DNA of 43,002 nt, from positions 1 through 43,002 of the forward strand of contig CAYWRO010000026.1 in assembly GCA_964460345.1 (NCBI GenBank), written 5' to 3'. This DNA comes from CAYWRO01 sp964460345. Its GTDB lineage: Bacteria; Planctomycetota; Phycisphaerae; Phycisphaerales; UBA1924. Numbering within the stretch: the first letter of the stretch is position 1; each line of letters begins with the position of its first letter. Both the position numbers and the translations under genes were made by a program. Shown here in pieces: positions 9,401 to 16,081 of the stretch. Below the pieces are notes generated by a model that saw only the letters and a list, made by a program, of their open reading frames with translations, was not told the origin of the DNA and ran no database searches.

Positions 9401-9601
9401 CTCTACGTCTTCCGGAAGGCGCTGGAGGGGCTGGTCATCGACCGAATGGACCAGAACGAGGAACTGGTCAACCGGATCCTGGGCAATCGGCAACTGCACA
9501 CCCTTGTGCAGGAGACGCTTGGCCGCGAGGTCTACGAGCGGATCCGCGCCGAGCAGGCGGGAAGGGTGGGAGCCGAGGAAGAAGAGGACGCAGCTGCGTA
9601 G
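6449..9601 (+). CDS. hsdR: Type I restriction enzyme motor/nuclease subunit HsdR
   Basis: Endonuclease and DNA-translocase subunit, 1050 aa. The N-terminal HSDR_N nuclease domain shows NAIDLVL with Asp139 and AELKN with Glu153 and Lys155, the D...ExK signature. The superfamily 2 helicase follows: Walker A SAGSGKSNS with Lys313, DEAH box at 434-437, TATPK near 496, then the second RecA-like domain with FQTGFDQPLL and QTLSRLNRTHPGK. A Glu/Lys-rich helical region and a C-terminal domain complete the family architecture at normal length. The ATG at 6449 is preferred over a GTG at 6443 because AGAGG at 6436-6440 sits 8 nt upstream of it. It is the last gene of the operon; no clear terminator is seen after it. 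All catalytic motifs examined are intact. Confidence 0.95.
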   Translation: MPANYKEIAFEAAIEHHLLTNGGYTKADPANFDRDRALDPTILIPFIQKTQPANWQAIEKLHGPSATEVLLDDLCKAMDTRGSLDVLRHGFKCYGKQFHIAYFKPAHGLNPDTLALYEANVLTVTRQLRYSTKNENAIDLVLSVNGLPVATAELKNPMTGQTVNHARHQYQHGRDPRELIFQFKKRALVHFAVDPDWVFMTTKLSGTSTYFLPFNLGGGEKGTGAGNPERDGKHRTWYLWEQVWQRDSWMDILARFLHLEVKEKRIDGRVIKKETMVFPRYHQLDVVRDLEHDARRNGPGKNYLIQHSAGSGKSNSIAWLAHRLAFLHDEKDGKVFDSVVVITDRVVLDQQLQDTIYQFEHKHGVVQKIDENTAQLARALRGGVPIIITTLQKFPFVTEQIRKQAEEEAREKGLPPPPEDALTLPGKRYAVIIDEAHSSQSGETATELKAVLGGDHIRQKAKEEAEAQGLEEDYEEQILRTMAKRGRQPNISFFAFTATPKHKTLAVFGTPGGPDMPPGAFHLYSMRQAIEEGFILDVLKNYTTYKAYFGLIQKAETDPMVEKRKAAKALARFMHMHPHNLEQKTEVMIEHFRAHTRHKIGGKAKAMVVTGSRLHAVRYKQAFDKYIREKGYTDIVTLVAFSGAVVDDLDPETTHTESSMNKGIGGREIPRKFDTDEYQILIAADKFQTGFDQPLLHTMYVDKRLAGIQAVQTLSRLNRTHPGKEDTFVLDFYNEREEILRPFQDYYETTTVGDEADPARMYALQSELNASGIYTREEMEEFCRVFFAKRARQSPSDHARMNAVLDAAVERFKALKDELRPTLTEKEWQEEKEKAQEAFRRTLQAFRGLYSFLSQVIPYQDSDLEKLYTFGRFLLTKLPRPDSGPAYQFDEEVALKYYRLQKISEGSIDLQSGVGGELKGPADVGTGRPGDEEVELSTIIEMLNERFGTDFKPADQLFLDAVREDAIASEELRDAAAANSMDNFLYVFRKALEGLVIDRMDQNEELVNRILGNRQLHTLVQETLGREVYERIRAEQAGRVGAEEEEDAAA

Positions 9602-10292
9602 AGAAAGCGGGGCGTGGGTTTAGGCTGCAGGGTGGGGCCCGTGTCCCCGGCCGGCGGGAATTGTACATTCTGGTTTGGTGGGCGAAGCCCCCTCGTGATT
9701 TGACCGCGGGGCTGGGGACCTTGCGCGTGGGGTGAGGGGCCCGCCGACAGGGGACACGGGCGGGGTGTGCAGCATGCGCGGGGGTGGTGCGTGCGCGGTC
9801 CCGGCGGCGTTGGCGGAGGGTGCGGGCGGGGCGGATGGTGTGGGTGGTGGGCATGGCAAGCCTGGGCGGTGCGCGGCGGGAAGGTGCGCGGGGGCCTGTG
9901 GGGCAGGGTGCGAGTTCGCGGGTGTGGGGCCGCTGGTGGCGGAGATCGCACATTCTGCGTTGTGTCTGCGAGTGCGGCGCGAGTGCGGGTGCGGGCGTGC
10001 GGTGACGGTTGAAGAGGTCAGTGGCAGGCTGCTGTGCGCTTGTGATTTGTGCGGCCAGTGTGCAGTGAAACTCGCGCGTGTGTGTTCAAGAGAGTGCAGA
10101 ATCGTGAACAGCGCGTCGGTGCGCGTGGTGAGAGCGGTGCAAAAAAATTTTTCTCTCGCGGTTAAGCCCCTCGCAATCGAAACCGATCACACACAAATCG
10201 GGCCGGGGAAGTTGGTCCCTGGTTCAAACGTTTCCCTTTCCTTTTCGTTGAGGCGCTCTCCTGCAGGGGGGGCGGCATACAGGAGAATCAGC
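9602..10292. other. Gene-free, strongly G-skewed intergenic region
   Basis: The 691-bp gap between hsdR and the FN3-like gene has no convincing gene. From about 9700 to 10140 the plus strand is G- and T-rich and poor in A and C, with many GGGTG and GTGCG words, unlike the coding DNA around it. An A/T tract (AAAAAAATTTTT) lies at about 10141-10153, and the composition changes sharply there. The last 140 bp probably hold the promoter of the gene at 10293. Open frames crossing the region have a composition explained by the G skew and no ribosome site. Confidence 0.7.
9638..9760. repeat. Imperfect 21-bp inverted repeat
   Basis: CCCGTGTCCCC...GGCGGG at 9638-9658 pairs with CCCGCC...GGGGACACGGG at 9740-9760. 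The outer 11 bp and inner 6 bp match exactly and the four central bases do not. The arms enclose 81 bp just after hsdR. It could be a structured 3' end or a remnant of a mobile sequence; there is no T-run to make it a standard terminator. Confidence 0.5.
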
Positions 10293-10952
10293 ATGATTTT
10301 GCCTGCGAATCGAGCGGATCAGATCGAGTTCTTTGAGAAGCATCTCGGCCGGTGGGAGGAGCACATGGCCCAGATCGGACTCGCTCAGGAAGACATCGAC
10401 CAGATCAAACTCCTCACCACGGATGCGCGCACCGCGTACACGAACGCCCAGTTGATTCGTGACGACTCGCGCTCGGCGACGAACGAGTACTACGGCAAGA
10501 CGGCCAAGATGCGCTCCTTCGGCGCATCCCTCCTGGCCACGATCAAGGCGTACGCCGAGAAGACCAACGACCCCAGCATCTACAGCCTGGCGAACATCCC
10601 GCCTCCAGCGCCGCCCGCGCCGCTGCCCGCGCCCGAACGGCCCGACGGCCTCAGGGCAACCATCGACGAGGTCGGTCTCATGAAGCTGACGTGGAAGGCG
10701 CCGCAGAAGGGCCACTCCTCCGGCATCCTCTTCCTCATCGCGCGACGCCGCGTGGGCGAGCCGACCTTCACCGTCCTCACGGGCGTGCAGGAGCCGGTCT
10801 ACTCCGAGTTCATCGGCTCCACCTGCGCAGGCGCGCTTCAGTACCGCGTCCAGGCCGTCCGCGGCGACAAGGCCAGCGACTGGTCCTCCGTCACCACCGT
10901 GAACTTCGTCGGCGGCGAAACCGTCCAGCAGAATCAGGCTGAGGCCGCTTGA
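10293..10952 (+). CDS. Fibronectin type III-like domain protein
   Basis: A 219-aa protein without a signal peptide or membrane span. Residues 1-100 are mostly helical and charged (NRADQIEFFEKHLGRWEEHM, with a long helix to about residue 95). A Pro-rich linker (PPAPPAPLPAPERP) follows, and residues about 115-208 look like one fibronectin type III fold (DGLRATIDEVGLMKLTWKAP, then LQYRVQAVRGDKASDWSS). The start is fixed by AGGAGA at 10281-10286, 6-7 nt before the ATG; the longer open frame upstream lacks a ribosome site. The gene stands alone and ends at a strong terminator. The helix-linker-FN3 plan suggests a binding or structural protein; its partner is unknown. Confidence 0.8.
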   Translation: MILPANRADQIEFFEKHLGRWEEHMAQIGLAQEDIDQIKLLTTDARTAYTNAQLIRDDSRSATNEYYGKTAKMRSFGASLLATIKAYAEKTNDPSIYSLANIPPPAPPAPLPAPERPDGLRATIDEVGLMKLTWKAPQKGHSSGILFLIARRRVGEPTFTVLTGVQEPVYSEFIGSTCAGALQYRVQAVRGDKASDWSSVTTVNFVGGETVQQNQAEAA

Positions 10953-10989
10953 GTCGGCAGGCACGCCGTTCTCATGTCATTTCAATGTG

Positions 10990-11023
10990 GCGGCCGGGCC
11001 GAGCGTGGCCCGGCCGCTTTCTG
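10990..11023 (+). terminator. Rho-independent terminator after the FN3-like gene
   Basis: A perfect 11-bp stem, GCGGCCGGGCC at 10990-11000 with GGCCCGGCCGC at 11007-11017, has a 6-nt loop and is followed by TTTCTGTT. It lies 38 nt after the stop of the plus-strand gene. Confidence 0.85.
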
Positions 11024-11040
11024 TTGCGCGAGATCTAAAT

Positions 11041-11074
11041 AAGAAAAACATGGAGGCCCCTGTCGGGGCCTCCA
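11041..11074 (-). terminator. Rho-independent terminator for the minus-strand beta-helix gene
   Basis: TGGAGGCCCC at 11051-11060 pairs perfectly with GGGGCCTCCA at 11065-11074 around a 4-nt loop. Read on the minus strand the stem is followed by TGTTTTTCTT. It lies 45 nt beyond the stop of the gene at 11119-14334. With the terminator at 10990 it separates two convergent genes. Confidence 0.85.
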
Positions 11075-11118
11075 TGCAGCAAGGAAGGAGCCGAGAACCT
11101 GGAGGTTTCGGCGGTTTC

Positions 11119-14100
11119 TTACGGGCAGCCGGCGAACCAGCCGTCCAGGAACGCCAGCAGGTCGAAGACGTCCACCGCCCCGCCTCCGGCCAGTTCCGCG
11201 GCGGGGTCGGCGGCGAACCAGTGGTCCAGGTAGAGCAGCAGGTCGAAGACGTCGACCGTGCCGCTGGCGTTGAAGTCGGCGGTGCAGGGAGCGCCGCCGG
11301 TCAGGATGAAGGCGCTGAGGTCCGCCGCGTCGAGCCAGCCGTCGTGGTTGACGTCAGCGCGGGCCAGGTCGTCATCGCCGCGGGCGCGGAGCTCGATGAC
11401 GCTGATGCGGTCGACCGGCGGGGCCATGGCGCCGTTGAGGCCGCAGCAGTTGGGCTCGCTGGTCTTGAGGAAGTTGGTCTGGATGAAGGTGAAGTCTTCG
11501 ACGCCGACCGAGCCGTTGCCGCTGAAATCGGCGTGCAGCCCGGGCGGGCCGCAGAGCGTGTCGGCGCTGCCGTAGTTCGTGCCGTAGCGGCTGGCGTAGC
11601 CGCCGAAGTCGAGGATGTCGATGTAGAAGTCGTCGTTGATGTTGCCGCCGGTGAGGGCGTCGAGGCCGGTGAAATCAGCACTGTACTGCGTGCCCGCGAC
11701 GATGAAGTCGTCGTTGTCGGTCGCGCGGAGCGTGTGCAGGTCATCGCGGGCGGTGATGCAGGTGTAGACGCCGCACGGAACGTCGATGATGGCGTTGGCC
11801 ATGCCGCCGGAGAAGGTCATGTCCGCCGAGACAACCGCCGAGCCGCCGCCGCATTCGAAGAGCTCGAAGGTGATGCAGCGGGTGAACGGCCCGGCGCTGA
11901 CGTTGGCAAGCTCGACCGCGACGGAGAGCTGGCTGGTCGAATCCACGGTGACGGTCTGGACGGCGAAAGACATGTTGCCGCAGGCGTCGGCGGCCGACCA
12001 GGTGATGGTGATGGGGGAGTCCGCCGCGTCGTAGGGATCCAGGAGGTCGGGCTTGCCATCGCTGCGGACGAAGGTGATCGCCGGCTCAGCGTCGCAGTTG
12101 TCGGTGGCGGTCGCCACGCCGGGGATGATGAGCGCCGAGCAGTAGCCCGCATCCGCCGGGACGCTGATGTCGGCGGGGATGGAGAGCGCGGGCGGCACAG
12201 AGTCGCCGGAGACGGTGTTCAGGTCGGCCGTCGCCGGGATGACCGCCGCGGCGTCGCCGGTCGTGAGTGATGTCGGGGGCGTGCCCGGGGTGAAGGAGAC
12301 CAGGCCGGCCTCGGCGCAGTAGCCGCTGGCGATGTTGAAGGTGAAGCGGGCGAGGCGGCCGTCGGCGGTTGCGCTGCCGCTGCCGTCCGGCACGCCGACT
12401 GCATAGAAGATGGAGCCGGCGCCTTCATCAACGCTGGCCATGACTTCACGCGTGAAAGGGGCCATGCCGGGTTGCGCGCTGACGAAATCGAGCGCGGTGT
12501 TGTCGTAGGTGAGCCAGAACTGACCGCCGAAGACGTTTTCCGTCGCCTGCTGCATGTCAACGTCGACGATGAGCTGGTTGCCGCTCAGCCCGGGGCAGGT
12601 CTCCCAGGCCGTCAGATTGAGGTGGCTCGGAACGACGTCCGCGGCGTCGAGCACGCGCATGACGATGGACGTGCCGGCGAGCTTGCGGCGAAGCGGATCG
12701 CCGGGCGCGCCCTCAAGAACCTCCCAGGTGATGTCGTAATCGCCGGGGCAGAGGTCGGCGCCGTTGAGGAAGCCGAAGCCCATGTGCCACGACTGGGAGT
12801 AGACGTAGGGGATGTCGTCGGTGTTCCACGCGCCGCCGCCCGGATTGATCCACAGCCCGTCGCCGGAGCCGGGAACGTCATCCCACGAGTTGGACTGATC
12901 ACCGTCGGCATCGAAGATCGGGTTGTCGAGCACGACGAGCGAGGACGCGGCGCCCGAACCGGGGCAGAGCCCGCCGGCATTGCCCGCGGCGGGGTCAAGA
13001 TCCGCCGTGAGGCGGAGGTAGTAGTTGCCGCCGCCGACAACGTCGGTCGGCCGCGGGGTGAACTGGAAATCGAAAGTCTGGTGCTGCACGCCCGGGTTGA
13101 CGTAGTAAATGTTGCCGGACTGGGCGATCGGCTGGCCGCCGACGCCGTCGCGGTTGCGCCCCTTGAGCCAGACGGAGACCTCGCCGTTGGTATCACTCTG
13201 GAAGTTGTTCGCGGGGATACCGGCGCCGTTGACCATGTCGCCGTTCGCCTTGGTGACGGCGACCACGTCTCCGGGGCCGGGTTGGGCCGCGTGCGGAGCG
13301 ATGAGCCAGGGGCAATAGGAGACATTGCCGTACACCATCACGCCGTCGCCATCGTTGGTCGCGTCCGCCAGCGGTGCGCACCCTTCCAGGGAGGTTGGAG
13401 TGACGCCGTCAGCATCGTTCGGACCGGTGGCGTGGCCCCAGTAGTTGCGGTCGGCATCGACGACCGGATTGGCGCTGATGATGCCCCATTCGCAGTTGTC
13501 GAAGTTGTTGAAGTGGGCGGTGACGGCGGACGTATCGTCGGCGAGATAGCCGACGTAGATGCCGGTCGAGCAGTTCTGGATGGTGTTGTGAGTGAAAATG
13601 GCCTCCGTGCCGGGGGCGAAGTAGGTGGAGACCAGGAATCCGGCGGAGGTGGAGCCGTCGCTGGCCGCCACGCCGCGGCAGTCGCTGACGATGTTGTTGC
13701 GGACGAAGACGCGCGCGCCGGCGCTGATGTCCAGCGCGTAATCGAGGAAGTTGCCGTCACCCTTGCCCTGATAGACGTTGTGCTCGAAGCGGGAGCCATG
13801 GAAGTTGGCGCTCTTGTAAAGCACGCCGACGCGCTGGATGTTCTCAAAGGTGCAGCCGATGATGTCGACATCGTCACCCCGGGCCGCGACACCCAGGCCG
13901 AGGTAGATGTGGCCGTAGGAGATGTTGCGGAGCGTGCAGTCGGTGATGCTGCCGCCGCCGAAGAACAGCAGGCCGGTGTAGAGGTTGTTGCCAGCGCCGT
14001 CGAAGGTCAGGTTTTCAAAGTGAACGCCGGTCCCTGCCTCGACGGTGAACCACCCGGCAGCGTCGCCGCCGCCCGTGTTCGTGGTGGGCGTGATGACGGC

Positions 14101-14334
14101 GTTGTGATCGCTGCGCAGCGTCAGGTTCTTGTTGAAGCTGACGAGCCCCTCGGCGTGCGTGGGCACGACGACCGCGAGCGTGTGGCCGTCGATGGTGTCC
14201 GCATCGTCGTGGGCGGCCTGGATCGTCATGAACAGTTCGCCCGTGTCGACGTTGAGGATCTCGGTGGCGTGCGCTGCGAGCGGCATGGCCGTACACATCG
14301 CGGCCGCCAGCAGGCGAAAGACGGAAGGTCTCAT
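11119..14334 (-). CDS. Secreted beta-helix / cohesin-like / HYR / dockerin protein
   Basis: A 1071-aa exported protein with a clear signal peptide (SVFRLLAAAMCTAMPLAAHA). Residues about 40-330 form a right-handed parallel beta-helix of the pectate-lyase type, with repeated short strands such as ITDCTLRNISYGHIYLGLG. Residues about 590-690 resemble a cohesin domain (VFGGQFWLTYDNTALDFVSA). A HYR-type immunoglobulin-like module follows (SIPADISVPADAGYC, TDNCDAEPAITF, ITWSAADACGN). The C-terminal 200 residues hold dockerin-like calcium-binding repeats (HADFSGNGSVGVEDF, ADVNHDGWLDAADLSAF) and end in two VDVFDLLxxLDxWFA motifs and GCP. AAAGGAGA lies just before the ATG. Likely role is cell-surface or extracellular polysaccharide or protein binding; enzymatic activity is not shown. 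Confidence 0.88.
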   Translation of the reverse strand: MRPSVFRLLAAAMCTAMPLAAHATEILNVDTGELFMTIQAAHDDADTIDGHTLAVVVPTHAEGLVSFNKNLTLRSDHNAVITPTTNTGGGDAAGWFTVEAGTGVHFENLTFDGAGNNLYTGLLFFGGGSITDCTLRNISYGHIYLGLGVAARGDDVDIIGCTFENIQRVGVLYKSANFHGSRFEHNVYQGKGDGNFLDYALDISAGARVFVRNNIVSDCRGVAASDGSTSAGFLVSTYFAPGTEAIFTHNTIQNCSTGIYVGYLADDTSAVTAHFNNFDNCEWGIISANPVVDADRNYWGHATGPNDADGVTPTSLEGCAPLADATNDGDGVMVYGNVSYCPWLIAPHAAQPGPGDVVAVTKANGDMVNGAGIPANNFQSDTNGEVSVWLKGRNRDGVGGQPIAQSGNIYYVNPGVQHQTFDFQFTPRPTDVVGGGNYYLRLTADLDPAAGNAGGLCPGSGAASSLVVLDNPIFDADGDQSNSWDDVPGSGDGLWINPGGGAWNTDDIPYVYSQSWHMGFGFLNGADLCPGDYDITWEVLEGAPGDPLRRKLAGTSIVMRVLDAADVVPSHLNLTAWETCPGLSGNQLIVDVDMQQATENVFGGQFWLTYDNTALDFVSAQPGMAPFTREVMASVDEGAGSIFYAVGVPDGSGSATADGRLARFTFNIASGYCAEAGLVSFTPGTPPTSLTTGDAAAVIPATADLNTVSGDSVPPALSIPADISVPADAGYCSALIIPGVATATDNCDAEPAITFVRSDGKPDLLDPYDAADSPITITWSAADACGNMSFAVQTVTVDSTSQLSVAVELANVSAGPFTRCITFELFECGGGSAVVSADMTFSGGMANAIIDVPCGVYTCITARDDLHTLRATDNDDFIVAGTQYSADFTGLDALTGGNINDDFYIDILDFGGYASRYGTNYGSADTLCGPPGLHADFSGNGSVGVEDFTFIQTNFLKTSEPNCCGLNGAMAPPVDRISVIELRARGDDDLARADVNHDGWLDAADLSAFILTGGAPCTADFNASGTVDVFDLLLYLDHWFAADPAAELAGGGAVDVFDLLAFLDGWFAGCP

Positions 14335-14398
14335 GTCATTCTCCTTTCAAGAAACGAATCGTGCGAGGTAAAGCCCACGTGCCGGAACGACAGCCGTT

Positions 14399-14428
14399 AC
14401 ACGGGCGGGAAAGACACGGGCGGGAAAA
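14399..14428. repeat. Short direct repeat, 16-bp period
   Basis: ACACGGGCGGGAAA occurs at 14399-14412 and again at 14415-14428, between two minus-strand genes and upstream of the beta-helix protein gene. It could be a regulatory site of that gene; two copies are too few to say. Confidence 0.5.
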
Positions 14429-14469
14429 GGCCAGGTGATTGGGAGGGCGCGGAGGCCCAGGAAGACTGG

Positions 14470-15165
14470 TCATGGACATGGCCCTCCAGCCGAAGCCGGG
14501 AACCAGCAGTCCAGGTACGCCAGCAGGTCAAAGACGTCGATCCCGGGCGTACCGTCGAGTTCCGCCTGCGCATCGTGGGCGAACCAGAGGTCCAGGTACA
14601 TCAACAGGTCGAAGACGTTGACATGCGCGTTGCCGTCGAACTCGCAGGCGCACCCGCACGGCAGTGGCTCGGCGGGAAGGCCGACGAGCGTCACGGGACC
14701 AATCGACTGTGCATCGCCGTCGGTGAAGCGAGCCGGCGGCGCGTGTGTGCGGAACTGCACCGACCCGATGCACCCCACCTGGTTGGCCTGAAACGCCATG
14801 ACCACCAGCGTTGCATCCGCCGCGGTCGGGGTCTGCCCCGCCGGGATGTTGATCCCGGCGGCCAGATCAATGTTGCCGCCCTCATCGGCAATCGGCGTGA
14901 TGATCGGCTGACCGAACGGAGCGCCGGTGTAGGAGGCGGCGATAAACGTCAGTTCCGCGGGATCAAACTCCACGAACGCCTGAAACCCGCTGGCGGGCGC
15001 GGGCAGGTCGGACATCTGCAGGGTGACGATGACCGCATCGCCGGGGTAATAGCGCAGCGTCGGGGATGCGACCTGCAACGAAAGCACGGGGTCCGCCGCG
15101 GCGACGGCAGCGCCGGCGAGCACGGCCAGGCCGGCCACCAACGAACAGATACGAATCTCAGACAT
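14470..15165 (-). CDS. Secreted cohesin-dockerin-like protein
   Basis: A 231-aa exported protein: signal peptide MSEIRICSLVAGLAVLAGAA, then a cohesin-like beta domain (about residues 25-160, with YYPGDAVIVTLQMSDL and FQAFVEFDPAELTFIAASY), then a Cys-rich turn (LPCGCACEFDGN) and a dockerin-like tail with two repeats, VNVFDLLMYLDLWFA and IDVFDLLAYLDCWFP, ending GGPCP. The tail matches the end of the neighbouring 1071-aa protein, so both probably share one surface-anchoring or secretion route. The ATG at 15165 is preferred because GGAGGAGGC precedes it and the signal peptide begins there. It overlaps the end of the upstream gene by 8 nt, which indicates translational coupling. Confidence 0.87.
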   Translation of the reverse strand: MSEIRICSLVAGLAVLAGAAVAAADPVLSLQVASPTLRYYPGDAVIVTLQMSDLPAPASGFQAFVEFDPAELTFIAASYTGAPFGQPIITPIADEGGNIDLAAGINIPAGQTPTAADATLVVMAFQANQVGCIGSVQFRTHAPPARFTDGDAQSIGPVTLVGLPAEPLPCGCACEFDGNAHVNVFDLLMYLDLWFAHDAQAELDGTPGIDVFDLLAYLDCWFPASAGGPCP

Positions 15166-15811
15166 GTCGCCTCCTCCGTGAGCAGGCCAGCGGCCCAACC
15201 ATCGCGGCGGCGAATGCGGTTGGGGCCGGAACAATGGTGACGGCGGCGCCCGTGAGCGTCCCCGTGATCTCCCGGTTCGCCACGAGCCCATCGAGGAGGC
15301 GCGTGTGTCCCGGGGGCGAGCCGGCGCCGGTCAACAGGCTGATCTGCGCGGGCTGCCCCGCCGCGGTCGGCGCGAGCGCCTCAAAGAGAAGCGTGGTCAG
15401 CAGGACACCGTGGCCCTCCTGACCGATCTCCACGGGCTGGCCCAGCGGGGCCAGCGCCAAATACATCGCATCGCCATCGGTGGGCAGCGCGGATTCGTTG
15501 AGCCCGTACGGATCCAGCCGCGGCAGGCCGGATGTCATCAGCGGTACCGCCCCGGCGGAGGAAGTGCCGGCGAGGCGCAGCACAGCCGGGTCCCAGGCGA
15601 AGAGGATCTCCGCGGCCCCAAGCCACGCCGACTCGGCCGACGAGAGTTCGATGCGCACCGCAACCGTCTGACCCACGTCAACGGTCAACGGACCATCCTC
15701 AGCCCCGGCACCGCTCACCCACGGCGTCAGCGTTACCGCCACATCCGCCGAAGCGCGAGCCGCGCTCAGCGCGACCATGAGTGCTAAAACGACAGCACGA
15801 CCGAGTGTCAT
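15158..15811 (-). CDS. Secreted cohesin-like protein with PEP-CTERM-like tail
   Basis: A 217-aa exported protein with signal peptide MTLGRAVVLALMVALSAARA and a cohesin-like beta-sandwich (VDVGQTVAVRIELSSAESAW, ILFAWDPAVLRLAG). The C-terminus has the three-part sorting pattern of PEP-CTERM-like proteins: the motif VPAP, a short hydrophobic span (TAFAAAMVGPLAC), and a basic end (SRRRRHV). The ATG at 15811 has GGAGGA 9 nt upstream; an upstream in-frame extension to 15943 lacks a signal sequence and is rejected. It forms an operon with the cohesin-dockerin gene through an 8-nt overlap. A PEP-CTERM protein coupled to a dockerin-tailed partner suggests two anchoring routes used for one surface assembly; this is inference. 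Confidence 0.82.
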   Translation of the reverse strand: MTLGRAVVLALMVALSAARASADVAVTLTPWVSGAGAEDGPLTVDVGQTVAVRIELSSAESAWLGAAEILFAWDPAVLRLAGTSSAGAVPLMTSGLPRLDPYGLNESALPTDGDAMYLALAPLGQPVEIGQEGHGVLLTTLLFEALAPTAAGQPAQISLLTGAGSPPGHTRLLDGLVANREITGTLTGAAVTIVPAPTAFAAAMVGPLACSRRRRHV

Positions 15812-16081
15812 CCCCGGCGTTCCTCCTGCGACCAAGCTGCGCCTTCGCCCCCCAGCTTCCCACCACCTTGGAAGCCAGCTTTCGCGGTACGTGATAAGGG
15901 AGAATGCCCGGTCGGTCAACGACCAATCGACAAACAGATCCAAAACCGGGGTTTTCCCCGGATTGTGATAGGCTCGCCCGAACCTGCAAGAGGGCGTTGG
16001 CTCCCCTCCTCACCTATCCTCACAAGAAGAGGTTGGGGACGGTGAAGAGGCCGCGTGGGGGAGGCGGATTCGGAGGCGTTT
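15812..16081. promoter_or_regulatory. Divergent intergenic region with a CCGGGG hairpin
   Basis: This 270-bp region between divergent genes is less GC-rich than its surroundings and should hold promoters for both. A hairpin, CCGGGG at 15946-15951 and CCCCGG at 15956-15961 with a TTTT loop, lies in it, followed by TTGTGATAGGCT, a weak -10-like sequence for the cbs-like gene. No convincing -35 pair was found. Confidence 0.35.

Noticed and set aside
9732..10292. N-terminal extension of the FN3-like protein by 187 residues
   Set aside because: The extension is Gly/Cys/Ala/Arg-rich from G-skewed non-coding DNA, while a good ribosome site stands just before the ATG at 10293.
12472..15240. Long plus-strand frame of 922 codons opposite the beta-helix and cohesin-dockerin genes
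   Set aside because: It runs across two well-defined secreted-protein genes and the gap between them and reads as Gly/Val/Asp/Arg low complexity. It is a codon-bias shadow.
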